Shown one piece after another: positions 14,864 to 23,981 of a stretch of 47,777 bases of DNA. The position numbers were made by a program, and so were the translations under genes. The notes below the pieces were generated by a model that was given only the letters and a program-made list of their open reading frames with translations, was not told the origin of the DNA and did no database searches. This stretch comes from Candidatus Cloacimonadota bacterium (lineage in GTDB: Bacteria > Cloacimonadota > Cloacimonadia > Cloacimonadales > Cloacimonadaceae). Within the stretch, counting starts at the first letter, position 1. The number at the start of each line of letters is the position of its first letter. The DNA lies in assembly GCA_023421135.1 (NCBI GenBank), contig JAEZUG010000054.1, positions 1-47,777 on the forward strand, in the 5' to 3' direction.

Positions 14864-16201
14864 TTATTTACCCAGGGCATTTACGCCCACGAAAATTGTG
14901 ATCAATTGTGTTGCAATGAGCAGAACGTCCTTGACGTCTGTCCAAAAATCCCGTTCCACTCTATCAGGAACAAAGACTGTATCTCCCGGCATCAGAGTGC
15001 GGTTTCTTTTGGGTTTGACCCAGTTTCCGGAATCCACTTCGATGATTCTGGTGCCACCCATTCTGGCACCTTGAGAAATTCCCCCGGCAGCAGCAATGTA
15101 ATCCCGGTAATCTGCTCCCTCAACGTAGGGAACCAAGCCCGGGCTATGCACCTGACCACCCACCCAGACCATATTCATCGTCTCAGGGATGTAAATCAGG
15201 TCGTTATTGTGCAGCTCAGGCCCGCTTTGACTTCCTGCCCAAATGGCAGCAATATCAACAGCATAACGGCCTTTGATCTGCCGCAGCTTGGTTCGCAGAT
15301 AGCTGTATTCCAGGCTGGTCATGCTGCTCAGGGTGAGGCTCTTAAGTCTCTCAAACTCTGCATCATAAGCCTCACTCATGGCTCTGTTCAGATAGATGGC
15401 ACTGCTCAAATCTGCATTCTGTGTGGGGCCTCCGGCTAGCTGTAGCAGATCCCGCAGTCCCATACCCTCACTTATCAGATATTCTCCCGGGTTCTGCACC
15501 TGTCCCTGCACCTTCACCCTGCGCACAGAACTGATCCGTGAGTCTCCGGGGATTATGATGCGATCTCTGGCGTTGAGGCTTTGACCGGGGCTAATACTGC
15601 CTTCCTGCAAAACGTAACGTCCACTGAGGTCGTCGTATCTGAAGAGCTTGGCCCGGCTCAGCTCGGCTGCAGGATTGAGTCCACCCGCCAGTTGGATGAG
15701 AGTTTCCAGAGTATCACCGGATTTATACTGGTAATCTCCCGGAAAATACACTTCTCCAGAGATGGAAACTATCTGGCTGATTCCGGAAACGAAGATCAAA
15801 TCTCCATCCCGAAGTAGCGGATTCTGGCTCAGATCGCCGGTGCGGTAAAACTTTAGCAGGTCATATTCTTGGCTTTGCCCCCCCCGGGTGAGGCGAATGC
15901 TGCGCAGACCTTTTCTGGGAACCGCACTGGAATCTGCGGGATTTTCCCAAGGTTTTGGGGTGATTGTGGCTGTGGCAACCGTGGAGGGATTGGCATCCTG
16001 AATCAAGGGACTGCCAGCCGCGACCAGCGCATCTGAAAGACGGTTGTGAACCGTGAGAGGATACTGCCCAGGCAGGTTCACGACTCCCGACACATTCACC
16101 ATGATGGGAATGGCCTGCGGTCTCTCTACATTGGGTTGAGCTCCCAGCCAGCTCAACAGAACCAGCAGGGCAAGAATGAGCATAATGCTCTTATTTTTCA
16201 T
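14864..16201 (-). CDS. Polysaccharide export protein with SLBB domains (Wza-like)
   Basis: The 445-residue protein has a Sec signal (MKNKSIMLILALLVLLSWLGAQ) and about four SLBB/beta-grasp segments. They start with IMVNVSGVVNLPGQYPL (33-), VSISGEVYFPGDYQ (~147-), VKVQGQVQNPGEYLI (~228-) and VWVGGQVHSPGLV (~345-). A hydrophobic segment lies near the C-terminus (VLLIATQLITIFVGV). SLBB proteins form periplasmic or outer-membrane conduits for exopolysaccharide. I do not see a clear Poly_export domain, so it may be an accessory SLBB protein. Its start lies inside the end of the epimerase gene (11-base overlap), showing coupling. Confidence 0.87.
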   Translation of the reverse strand: MKNKSIMLILALLVLLSWLGAQPNVERPQAIPIMVNVSGVVNLPGQYPLTVHNRLSDALVAAGSPLIQDANPSTVATATITPKPWENPADSSAVPRKGLRSIRLTRGGQSQEYDLLKFYRTGDLSQNPLLRDGDLIFVSGISQIVSISGEVYFPGDYQYKSGDTLETLIQLAGGLNPAAELSRAKLFRYDDLSGRYVLQEGSISPGQSLNARDRIIIPGDSRISSVRRVKVQGQVQNPGEYLISEGMGLRDLLQLAGGPTQNADLSSAIYLNRAMSEAYDAEFERLKSLTLSSMTSLEYSYLRTKLRQIKGRYAVDIAAIWAGSQSGPELHNNDLIYIPETMNMVWVGGQVHSPGLVPYVEGADYRDYIAAAGGISQGARMGGTRIIEVDSGNWVKPKRNRTLMPGDTVFVPDRVERDFWTDVKDVLLIATQLITIFVGVNALGK

Positions 16202-17150
16202 AGTATTGAATCATCCTGGTGATTATATCGTCCAGACACATCTTGGGCTCGTAATCGATGGATTCCTTGATCTTGGTAAGATCAGGCATGCGGTTCATCA
16301 TGTCTTCAAAGCCCTCTTCAAAGGCATCTTCATACTTCATATATTCGATCTTGGACTTGCTCTGGCACATGGTGCGTACCTTGACTGCCAAGTCCTCAAT
16401 GGAGATGGATTCGGTGGTGCCGACGTTGAAGATCTCGCCTTCGCAATTGGGGGAATTCATCAAGAGCACAAAGGCTTCCACCACGTCCGAGACATCTGCA
16501 AAACAGCGGGTTTGTTTGCCTGTGCCATAGACCACAATAGGTTGATCCAACAGCGCAGCTTTGATAAACTTGGGCAGCACCATGCCATATTGACCCATCT
16601 GACGGGGGCCGACTGTGTTGAAACAGCGCACAATCACCACCGGCAAACGCTTCTCGCGGAAGAAAGCCAGCGCCATAAACTCATCGATGGCTTTGGAGCA
16701 GCTATATCCCCAGCGGGAGATGTGAGTAGAGCCCAGAAGGCGGTCGTCCTGCTCGGCAAAGGGCACTTGCTCGCTCTTGCCATAGATCTCCGAAGTGGAG
16801 GTGATCAGCACCTTGGCTTTATATTTATTGGCCAGTTCCAGGATGTTATCGGTGCCCACGATATTGGTCTTGAGGGAGAGTAAGGGGTTTTCAATGATGT
16901 ATTTAACGCCAACAGCAGCAGCCAGATGGAATATCTGATCCACTCCATTGATCAGCGATTCCAACAGCTCACGATTCAATATGCTACCAATGGTATAGCT
17001 GAAATTGGGGTGTTCTTTGAAGCTTTCAATATTCTCCAGCCTTCCGGTGGAAAGGTTGTCTATGATGCTTACCTTGTGTCCGTCTGCCAGCAGTCTTTCT
17101 GCCAGATGGGAACCGATGAATCCGGCTCCTCCGGTGATGAGTATCTTCAT
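16191..17150 (-). CDS. NAD-dependent nucleotide-sugar epimerase/decarboxylase (extended SDR)
   Basis: A 319-residue extended short-chain dehydrogenase. The Rossmann motif GGAGFIG is at 7-13 with D31 after strand 2, favouring NAD. TSTSEIYG (117-124) and the catalytic Y149-x3-K153 in WGYSCSKAIDE are present, as is RCFNTVGPRQ. It is closest in feel to UDP-glucuronate decarboxylase or UDP-glucose 4-epimerase-type enzymes; the substrate is uncertain. It is the first gene of the minus-strand operon that continues through SLBB, aminotransferase, etfB and lgt. GGAGA lies before the ATG. Confidence 0.9.
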   Translation of the reverse strand: MKILITGGAGFIGSHLAERLLADGHKVSIIDNLSTGRLENIESFKEHPNFSYTIGSILNRELLESLINGVDQIFHLAAAVGVKYIIENPLLSLKTNIVGTDNILELANKYKAKVLITSTSEIYGKSEQVPFAEQDDRLLGSTHISRWGYSCSKAIDEFMALAFFREKRLPVVIVRCFNTVGPRQMGQYGMVLPKFIKAALLDQPIVVYGTGKQTRCFADVSDVVEAFVLLMNSPNCEGEIFNVGTTESISIEDLAVKVRTMCQSKSKIEYMKYEDAFEEGFEDMMNRMPDLTKIKESIDYEPKMCLDDIITRMIQYYEK

Positions 17151-17614
17151 AAATTCTCCAGGAGAGCTCTGAGCCTAATGCTTCTGAATATCTGGTGCTT
17201 AGAACCGGAGCTCCAATCTTGCTTGAGCCAAGGAAACGATTCCTTCACTTCCAAATAACAGAATTTTTAGACTGCCTTTTTGTCAATGAAAAAGAGGCAG
17301 GGGCAGTCGCCGTGTCGCCCAAGGAACTCAAGTTGACCTGATCGACCTGATCAGCCTGATATAATACTCTGATCACCTGATCTGCCTGATCTGCTTGACG
17401 TAACAGAACTCAAGATGACGCAGATGATTAAGATTATATGGAGTTATCCCACAAACTAGTACAGATGAAAGAGCACAAACAGACAGGAATGTGCTCTAAG
17501 TGCTCAATCCTCCCAATCCTTAAATCCTGAATTCCTTGTGATGTGGACACTATCTCCCAGCTCCACACCAAGAGTCTTGTCACTTGTCACCCTTCACTTG
17601 TCACTCTCTAGTCA
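17151..17614. repeat. Intergenic region with CTGATC-rich 9-bp and 7-bp tandem repeats
   Basis: No gene is present. At 17334-17400 CCTGATCTG-like units with a period near 9 bp recur about six times and enclose a TATAAT at 17360-17365 without a matching -35. At 17578-17605 four heptads TGTCACT, TGTCACC, CTTCACT, TGTCACT occur just after the end of the 707-residue gene. An exact TTGACA on the minus strand at 17281-17286 faces the epimerase gene 131 bases away. Confidence 0.7.
17281..17286 (-). promoter_or_regulatory. Candidate -35 box TTGACA for the polysaccharide/lgt operon
   Basis: An exact TTGACA reads toward the epimerase start at 17150. It is followed by a T/A-rich stretch but no canonical -10. 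It lies 131 bases upstream, which would leave a long leader. Confidence 0.3.
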
Positions 17615-19738
17615 CTACTTGAGCAGCGTAACTTTCCTCACACTGCGATGCTCATCCGCTTCCAAAACCAGCAGGTAGTTTCCGCTGGGCAGGCTCTGTC
17701 CCCGGCTGTCTGTGCCGTTCCAGACATAAGTATGAGTGCCGGCAGATTTGCTGCCTTGAACCAATCTTGAGATCATCTGGCCTCTCTGGTTGTAAACATA
17801 AAGCTTCACATCCGAGGAGCGTTCCAGACTGTAACTGATGGTCAGATCGGGATTGAAGGGATTGGGATAAGCTCGGTTCAAGCCGGTCTGCAAAGTGCCG
17901 GGCGTGGAAGGACTATCAAGGTAAGGCAGATCAGCCCGGATGGGACCGTGATATTGGTTTCCGCCGTCCAGATCAAGGCTTTGCAGCCAATAGTAATAGG
18001 TGGTTCCGGGCTGCACTGAACCGTCGTCAAAGTTGTAATAGCTGGTCTGAGAGCTATTGGTGGGTTCAATCAGCGAACTGATCAGGATTGCATCCTGCAA
18101 AATCTCAGTGGTGGAACGATAGATCAGATAACCGGTGAGCGCAGTTTCGCTTTGGCTGATCCAGCGCAGGCGTACTTTGTTACCGGGAGTCAGCACCATA
18201 TCAAAGGCGGAAAGCTCCACCGGAAGAGTGTCATCGCTTTCCTTCCCGATTGCAAAATTCGCCCTGCTCTCCAGCTCAGAAACCTGCACCGTGATCCAAC
18301 GCGGCTCCGAGGCAAGATCGTAAGCAAGGGTAGTAAGAGTGGTATTGCCTTTCACAACCACGGGACGTGACCCGCTCCAATCCAGATGTGCATCATCGGC
18401 TGCATCCCAATAGAAAGTAACTCGTTTAGAGCCCATCATTTGCCCGGTAATCCTCCAGCGCCGGCGGATCTGGCTCTGTTGCTGATTGCCGTTATCGGTC
18501 TGAGGACGGTAGTTGCGAATGGGATTGCCATTGGCTTCAAAGCTGTGATAGTAATAGCTGCTGTTGATGCCATCCACAAAGGATTCATCTCCATCGATCT
18601 GTACGTCTCCGGTGGCGGTTCCGGTGTTTACCACGACCGTTCCTTCCACCAGAATGGGGTTGCTAAAATTCACTCCGGCTTCGTTTTCCACTATCAGGTT
18701 GCCCACCACCACTCTGCCCTCAGGATCAACGGCAGGCTGAGTCTGAAAATTCTCCACCGCTTGGGGTACCTGGCCATTGAAGCCGTAATTGGCAGAACTA
18801 TTGAAGTTGCGGATGGTAAGCTGAACGCTGCCATGATCCATGGAGGAACTGATTCCCTGAGGATGAGCAGTGTAGATGGTGGAGCCCGCTGTCATAGTGA
18901 AAACTCCGGCGCCGTAGTAATCTCTCTTGAGTTCGCTGGAACCAAAGTTCAAGGTGCTTCCGGGGGTGACTAACACTTCGTTGACTATATTGATATCTTG
19001 GCTCAAGGCGGTGCCGGCAGGATTGCTAAAGACTATTCCCAGAGCGGATGGCGGCATGGTGCTTCCGGTGATCTGAGCCTGGTCGCCGGTGAATTCAAAG
19101 TAGATCTTATCAAAAGTCTTGTTACCGCTTAGATTCAGGGAGCTATCCACTCCTCCGGGATTGGCGGTTTTCAAGCTGGCACCCCACCCGGCGTTGAAAG
19201 AACCATCTCCTGAGACTGTGCCCTGAGGGCCGAAACTCAGCCTTGAGCCGGAAAGCTGATTCAGCAGGAAGCCTGTATTGGTCTGCATTTGAGCGTTGTT
19301 CACAAAGCTGGAGCCAAACTCGGTAGTGAGAGAAGAACCTGTACCCAGGCCTTGAATCAGCCCATTATTGATCAATTCCGAGCCATAGGGAAGACGTAAA
19401 GTACCCAGAACCAATTCTGCCCCAGCATGAACTATGAGGCTGGTGCTGTTATTCATGTGAAGCTGACCGCTAAGCTCCATTCTGCCCATAAGCTCCAAGT
19501 CTGTTGTGGCAGAAATGTAATGCCGGATATAGACTGTTTGCTCGATCTGAGCCGGAGCTGGGGTGCCGGTGCTGATCCAGCCGGAGCCATCATAGCTTTC
19601 CCAGAGGTAGGGATCGTTCCAATTTCCGCCCCATTTGGTGCGGTAGTCTCCTGTATTGTATGCGAAGAGCCCGCCGGTCAGAAACAGAGCGGCAATGCTC
19701 AACATGATTAGCGTCATAACTCTCTTTTGAACGGACAT
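17615..19738 (-). CDS. Secreted protein with Por/type IX-like C-terminal sorting domain (707 residues)
   Basis: A Sec signal (MSVQKRVMTLIMLSIAALFL...) opens a protein rich in short beta-strand repeats (SLIVHAGAELVLGTL, GSELINNGLIQGLGTGS). These resemble an autotransporter-like beta-solenoid between about residues 60 and 390. A second part, about 400-560, contains a fibronectin-like domain (LPVELSAFDMVLTPGNKVRLRW split over 510-531). The C-terminus is a FlgD/Por-type tail: RAYPNPFNPDLTISYSL, VYNQRGQMISRLVQG, and an end at RKVTLLK. Such tails direct export and anchoring through a type IX-like system in Bacteroidetes-Chlorobi relatives. GGAGG precedes the ATG. It is a single-gene unit. Confidence 0.85.
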   Translation of the reverse strand: MSVQKRVMTLIMLSIAALFLTGGLFAYNTGDYRTKWGGNWNDPYLWESYDGSGWISTGTPAPAQIEQTVYIRHYISATTDLELMGRMELSGQLHMNNSTSLIVHAGAELVLGTLRLPYGSELINNGLIQGLGTGSSLTTEFGSSFVNNAQMQTNTGFLLNQLSGSRLSFGPQGTVSGDGSFNAGWGASLKTANPGGVDSSLNLSGNKTFDKIYFEFTGDQAQITGSTMPPSALGIVFSNPAGTALSQDINIVNEVLVTPGSTLNFGSSELKRDYYGAGVFTMTAGSTIYTAHPQGISSSMDHGSVQLTIRNFNSSANYGFNGQVPQAVENFQTQPAVDPEGRVVVGNLIVENEAGVNFSNPILVEGTVVVNTGTATGDVQIDGDESFVDGINSSYYYHSFEANGNPIRNYRPQTDNGNQQQSQIRRRWRITGQMMGSKRVTFYWDAADDAHLDWSGSRPVVVKGNTTLTTLAYDLASEPRWITVQVSELESRANFAIGKESDDTLPVELSAFDMVLTPGNKVRLRWISQSETALTGYLIYRSTTEILQDAILISSLIEPTNSSQTSYYNFDDGSVQPGTTYYYWLQSLDLDGGNQYHGPIRADLPYLDSPSTPGTLQTGLNRAYPNPFNPDLTISYSLERSSDVKLYVYNQRGQMISRLVQGSKSAGTHTYVWNGTDSRGQSLPSGNYLLVLEADEHRSVRKVTLLK

Positions 19739-20117
19739 TTATCTCCTCCATGGATTTATGATTTATTTAACAAAGAGCTTGTAAATATAATAAACAATCG
19801 AAGCTGTACGAGACCAGTTTTCCAAGTCTGCAAATCGCGTCAAGCCTCTTGTGGAAGACAAGCACACCTATCGTGTGGATAGGTTTCGACAATGCTCTCT
19901 AAGGGATTAAGTGAAACTGGCTTAATACTCTAAAGAAAAGCTAATTCATTCTGCCTGTTTACCAAGAAACAGGTATAGAACTGTGCTGTATGCACCTTCT
20001 GGAGTCAAAGATCCCGAGATGTTATAAGTACTCATTTTCTTACAGCACCCCAAGAAAACACTTGACTACAATCTGTGCTCAAACATGTTTGCACCATAAA
20101 CTTGTTTAGGAGTTACT
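19739..20117. other. Divergent intergenic region
   Basis: No gene is seen. It contains a seven-bp hairpin ACCTATC/GATAGGT with loop GTGTG at 19866-19884, a TTGACG on the minus strand at 19838-19843 that could serve the 707-residue gene, and on the plus strand the promoter and palindrome described separately. Confidence 0.6.
20062..20091 (+). promoter_or_regulatory. Candidate promoter with a 12-bp perfect palindrome (operator)
   Basis: TTGACT at 20062-20067 is followed after 16 bases by CATGTTTG. The perfect palindrome CAAACATGTTTG occupies 20080-20091, where the -10 should be, 27 bases before the membrane-protein start. A repressor bound here would block transcription; the winged-helix protein encoded by the second gene is the obvious candidate. 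Confidence 0.45.
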
Positions 20118-20717
20118 ATGAAACAGGATCCTATCGAGATGGCAGAGCGTCAAATGCTCTGGGAAAGGAATTGTGGGGATGGTCTGGCCTTTATTAGTAA
20201 TGGCTTGATGCTATGGCTCATCATCATCGCCGTATCTCAATCGTTTTTCTGGTATCTGGCCTGTCTGCCGTTGGCTTTAATTCATCACATTGTTCGTAAA
20301 AGATATGTGATCCCCCGCACAGGGCAGGCGCGCCTCAGGTACAAGCCCAACGCGGCAAATATGGTCTTCGGTGGTGTTTTGGGGATTGTGATTGCCCTGG
20401 TGATAATTCTGGTTGGCATGATGATGACCACTCTCCCGTACGAAAGCTCCTGGGCGAGCTTGTGGTTTGGTCTGTGTATCGCCTTTCTGGCGAGCAACTG
20501 GATGTGGCTAAGTTACAAAGGCTGGGATGGCAAGAGCAGCTATCTGATCTGGCAGAGGATTATTATCCTGGTTGCTTTGGTATCTCTATTCTGGCTGGAG
20601 CCCAATCAACTGACGCTGATCCTGCTCCTTGGATCCTATGGATTGTTCAATCTTATCTACGGTTCGGTGACCTTTGTAAGGTTCATCCACCAGAACCCGG
20701 TGCTGCCCAATGAGTAA
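20118..20717 (+). CDS. Multi-pass membrane protein of unknown function
   Basis: A 199-residue protein has about six hydrophobic segments grouped as 2 + 2 + 2: LAFISNGLMLWLIIIAVSQS, WYLACLPLALIHHIV, MVFGGVLGIVIALVIILVGMMM, LWFGLCIAFLASNWMWL, IIILVALVSLFWL and LTLILLLGSYGLFNLIYG. The N-terminus carries a charged amphipathic stretch. I recognise no family motif. It overlaps the next gene, a winged-helix regulator, by eight bases, and this arrangement of a membrane protein with an HTH_34-like regulator suggests a sensor or regulated pair. GGAG precedes the ATG. Confidence 0.75.
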   Translation: MKQDPIEMAERQMLWERNCGDGLAFISNGLMLWLIIIAVSQSFFWYLACLPLALIHHIVRKRYVIPRTGQARLRYKPNAANMVFGGVLGIVIALVIILVGMMMTTLPYESSWASLWFGLCIAFLASNWMWLSYKGWDGKSSYLIWQRIIILVALVSLFWLEPNQLTLILLLGSYGLFNLIYGSVTFVRFIHQNPVLPNE

Positions 20718-21012
20718 CGAACAAACTACTCCGGATAACGAGATCGATCGCCTGATCCACGAGCCTGCCCGGTTGAAGATTATGCTGGAGCTCAGTCTGG
20801 TTCTGGAAGCAGATTTCCGCTACCTGCTGTTCAAGACCAAGCTGTCCCGGGGGAATCTCTCGGTGCAATTGCAGAAACTGGAAGCCGCAGGCTATATTGA
20901 GATCAAGAAGCAATTTGTGAAGCGGGTGCCGCGCACAGTTGTCTGGATCACTTCTGATGGCAAAAAAGCCTTCCGTAAATACAAAGACCATCTGGTAGAG
21001 CTATTGTCCTAA
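20710..21012 (+). CDS. Winged-helix transcriptional regulator (MarR/HTH_34-like)
   Basis: This 100-residue protein is almost entirely one winged-helix domain. IDRLIHEPARLKIMLELS (12-29) is the characteristic first helix of the HTH_34/ArsR-like group, LSRGNLSVQLQKLEAAGYIEI is the helix-turn-helix and strand, and KRVPRTVVWITSDGKKAFRKY forms the wing and last helix. It should bind DNA as a dimer. It overlaps the upstream membrane-protein gene by eight bases. A palindrome at 20080-20091 in their promoter is a plausible autoregulatory site. Confidence 0.85.
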   Translation: MSNEQTTPDNEIDRLIHEPARLKIMLELSLVLEADFRYLLFKTKLSRGNLSVQLQKLEAAGYIEIKKQFVKRVPRTVVWITSDGKKAFRKYKDHLVELLS

Positions 21013-21108
21013 ATCATGTTAGAGAACTGCGTGTCGTCTCAGTTAGGGGTTAGAAGGGAGCGTGAAGCAGTTATCCGGGAAAAACATATACTAATAGCTG
21101 GTTTTTGC

Positions 21109-21139
21109 TTGACACTATTAATGTCACAATCAAATTTGC
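21109..21139 (+). promoter_or_regulatory. Candidate promoter for the 941-residue secreted protein
   Basis: An exact TTGACA at 21109-21114 is followed after 16 bases by CAAATTTG. The same spacing and a CANNTTTG ending occur at 20062-20091. This is unlike TATAAT but resembles the TAnnTTTG -7 element known from Bacteroidetes. Confidence 0.4.
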
Positions 21140-21154
21140 CCCTAGAGGTGCAAA

Positions 21155-23980
21155 ATGAAGAGAATTGCTTTGCCGCTGTTACTGCTCTTGTGTTTCGGCT
21201 ATCTGGCTGCCGAACTTGCCTGGCCGCAAGCCCTTGAGGTCTGCGCTTTTGACAATATTGACTATCGGGGAGAATCTGTTACAAGTTCTGATGGCTGTCA
21301 TCTGCTATTCTGGGAACAGAGCATAAATGGAGCGCAGACAGATGTGTGCAGACTCTTTGATCATAACTATCAACCACTCTGGCAGCAAGCATTGCCCTTG
21401 AATCTTCCCTTTGGACAAGTTGCTACGGTGGCTACGGCAGATTCTGCTTTTGTGATCATGTTCTCCAATTACGGCATCAAAGCAATTAAGATCTCCCGCA
21501 GTGGAGAGATGCTTTGGGGTTCTGAGGGAGTCCAAATTACAAACATCTCCGCGACCGGGCCTTATGGGCGTATGGTGGCCGATCTGCAAGGCGGTATTTA
21601 TGTGGCTTGGGGTGGATACAGCGACGATCCCCGGAACGCCACTATCCAACACTTGGATGCCTCGGGAAACTTCAGCATGCCAGAGTGTGGTGTTATCCTG
21701 GATAACAGCGTAACAGCTTCTATAGGGGATCTCATGATTTGCCCTGATAATAGTGTTCTGGTTGCCTGGTCACCGAATTATGGAGTTAGAATGACCCGGG
21801 TAAACAGTCTGGGGCAAACAATCTGGAACCAGCCCTTCAATACCACTACTACGGAAAGATATCCCAATGCGTACATCCGTGATCTTCCTGATCAGGCTTT
21901 TGCCTTGGCTGTAGGGCAGCGCACACAGGTGGATATATATAAGTTCGACTATTCAGGCACGGCTTTGTGGACGGAGCCTCAGCTTGCTCTGGGGGAGACC
22001 AGTATCGACTTATTAACGATTAAGGTAAAGCCTGCAATGGACGGATCTATCTTTGTCTTTGCAAGGGCCTGGAGCGGAACCTATCTGCAGAAAATGAGCA
22101 GCGAGGGGACGCAGGTCTATCCTGAGAACATATACCTTAACCAGTACCTGGATAACCTGAATGCCGTTGCGGACATCTTTCCTGATACTAATGGCGCTTG
22201 TGCAGTAGTACTCTTGGATAGCAATAATAACGGCGATCGTGGTATCAGGGTTCTGAAGGTCAGTTCTGCAGGATCAGTTACAGTTTATCCCGGTACCAGC
22301 ATCGGTTCTCAGAACTATTATCCCTCAGCTCATGCGGTGGGATCTGAGATTCATATTGAGTGGCAAACTGTAGGGTACGATGAGTGTGGTGTATACGTCC
22401 AGATCATGGACAGCCAGATGCAGTGCTTGCTGGGTGAAAACGGAGCGTCTTTGATTGTGGGTAGTTCAGGAGTTATCAATGGTTCGCCCAAGACTGCTGT
22501 AACGAATTATGGCTGTGCGGTGATGTGGCAACAGTCAATCCAGAATAACGCCAGATGGAATCTTTATTTACAGAGATACAACAACTGGGGGCAACCGCTG
22601 CAGGGAGCCCATGGATTGAAGCTCAACAGTCCCGGAACCCGCCTCTCGGGCGGAAACGTGATATACACCGACGGGTCTGATTTGATGATTATCTGGGGAG
22701 AAAATCTGGGGGATCTCTACTCTACCCGGATGCAAATTATAGATGCCAATGGCAATCTCCTGCTGGGAGAGTGGGGCGTTGAAATACCTAATAGTAGAGC
22801 TGGAACCGAAAACATGAGAGTCTCATTGTATCAGGGTGATTGGTATCTCACCAGGAGTTCCGGCGACAGGATTATGTGTCAGAAATTCAGGGGAACTGAG
22901 AATCTGTGGGGTGATGGCATCGAGCTCACTCAAGTTCATCCTGATCATCCGGGACCTATCAATGCTCACTTGTTTTCAATGCCATGGCTCCTTTGGACTG
23001 TGAATGGAACTATGATGTACAAGCGTATCGATACCGATGGCAACACGATGCCAGGCTTTCCCGCATATGGCTTGGAAGTGGTCGACCCGGTCGTGGAAGG
23101 CTATGGTCCACCCACTTACAAATTCGCAATTAGTGGAGATTATATCCATCTAAGGTTCCAGATGTTTCAACCTGGAGATGAGGGTATTGACATAGTTTAT
23201 CACACTGTGATCGGAGCTCAGGGAAACTACCTCTTTGAACCGGTAATTTTTCCGGAATTCGTGACTACCCCCGTGTTCTTTTACAACAGTGATATTTATG
23301 TGGTCGCCTATAGTTATGGTGGTTATAGAGTTAGAAAATACGACGTCCTGGGCAATCTGCTTTTGAATAGTACCATAAACATCCCTGGCTACGGCAGTTA
23401 TTGGCATAATCAGTGGCATTACATTCTTTCCAACGGCGAGCATTTGCTGTTGGCAAATTCCTATCAGGATGGCCTCATGACTCTGACCCATATGTATCTT
23501 TCAGAAGGTTTGAGCCTTCAAATTCCTACCGATACTCTTATCAGCGATGCAGGTGCTTTCAGTTATGTGGTCTCACGGAATGGTGATGAAGTCTGGGCTG
23601 CCTGGACTACTCCTTATGATACTAACTACTCTGGTAGTCTCAGCTTGCAAAGGATTGTGAGAGAAGGATTGGCCAGCCAGGATCCTGGGTTTCAGGCTCC
23701 TGCAAGGCCAGTCCTGACGAGCTCCAGCCCCAATCCTTTCAATCCCAGCACTACCATCAGCTTCAGCATTCCTCAGGACGGCAAGACGCGTCTGACGGTC
23801 TATGATATACGGGGCAGATTGATCAACGTACTCATGGATGGATCACTGCCGGCAGGAAAGCATAGTGTGGTCTGGGATGGTAAAGGCTCAGACGGACGGG
23901 ACTCAGCTTCTGGGATCTATTTCCTGAAGCTGGATTCCATGGGAGAATCACACAGCCGCAAGATCACGTTGATGAAGTGA
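21155..23980 (+). CDS. Secreted protein with Por/FlgD-like C-terminal sorting domain (941 residues)
   Basis: A signal peptide (MKRIALPLLLLLCFGYLAAE) precedes about 840 residues of repeated beta-strand segments. Typical strings are VVMFSNYGIKAIKISRSGEMLWG, split here as VIMFSNYGIKAIKISRSG and EMLWGSEG, plus IYVAWGGYSDDPRN and GALWTEP-like W-containing turns. They suggest one or two beta-propellers of the kind found in exported WD/BamB-like proteins. The C-terminus is a sorting tail: SSPNPFNPSTTISFSIP, LTVYDIRGRLINVL, LPAGKHSVVWDGKGSDG, SGIYFLKL, ending RKITLMK. The function of the propeller part is unknown. The ATG has AGAGGTG upstream. A regulator-gene fragment begins immediately after the stop. 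Confidence 0.87.
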   Translation: MKRIALPLLLLLCFGYLAAELAWPQALEVCAFDNIDYRGESVTSSDGCHLLFWEQSINGAQTDVCRLFDHNYQPLWQQALPLNLPFGQVATVATADSAFVIMFSNYGIKAIKISRSGEMLWGSEGVQITNISATGPYGRMVADLQGGIYVAWGGYSDDPRNATIQHLDASGNFSMPECGVILDNSVTASIGDLMICPDNSVLVAWSPNYGVRMTRVNSLGQTIWNQPFNTTTTERYPNAYIRDLPDQAFALAVGQRTQVDIYKFDYSGTALWTEPQLALGETSIDLLTIKVKPAMDGSIFVFARAWSGTYLQKMSSEGTQVYPENIYLNQYLDNLNAVADIFPDTNGACAVVLLDSNNNGDRGIRVLKVSSAGSVTVYPGTSIGSQNYYPSAHAVGSEIHIEWQTVGYDECGVYVQIMDSQMQCLLGENGASLIVGSSGVINGSPKTAVTNYGCAVMWQQSIQNNARWNLYLQRYNNWGQPLQGAHGLKLNSPGTRLSGGNVIYTDGSDLMIIWGENLGDLYSTRMQIIDANGNLLLGEWGVEIPNSRAGTENMRVSLYQGDWYLTRSSGDRIMCQKFRGTENLWGDGIELTQVHPDHPGPINAHLFSMPWLLWTVNGTMMYKRIDTDGNTMPGFPAYGLEVVDPVVEGYGPPTYKFAISGDYIHLRFQMFQPGDEGIDIVYHTVIGAQGNYLFEPVIFPEFVTTPVFFYNSDIYVVAYSYGGYRVRKYDVLGNLLLNSTINIPGYGSYWHNQWHYILSNGEHLLLANSYQDGLMTLTHMYLSEGLSLQIPTDTLISDAGAFSYVVSRNGDEVWAAWTTPYDTNYSGSLSLQRIVREGLASQDPGFQAPARPVLTSSSPNPFNPSTTISFSIPQDGKTRLTVYDIRGRLINVLMDGSLPAGKHSVVWDGKGSDGRDSASGIYFLKLDSMGESHSRKITLMK

Positions 23981-23981
23981 G

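Noticed and set aside
17360..17365. TATAAT as a plus-strand promoter
   Set aside because: No -35 lies at a workable distance (TTGACC is 21 bases away) and no plus-strand gene follows for 2.7 kb.
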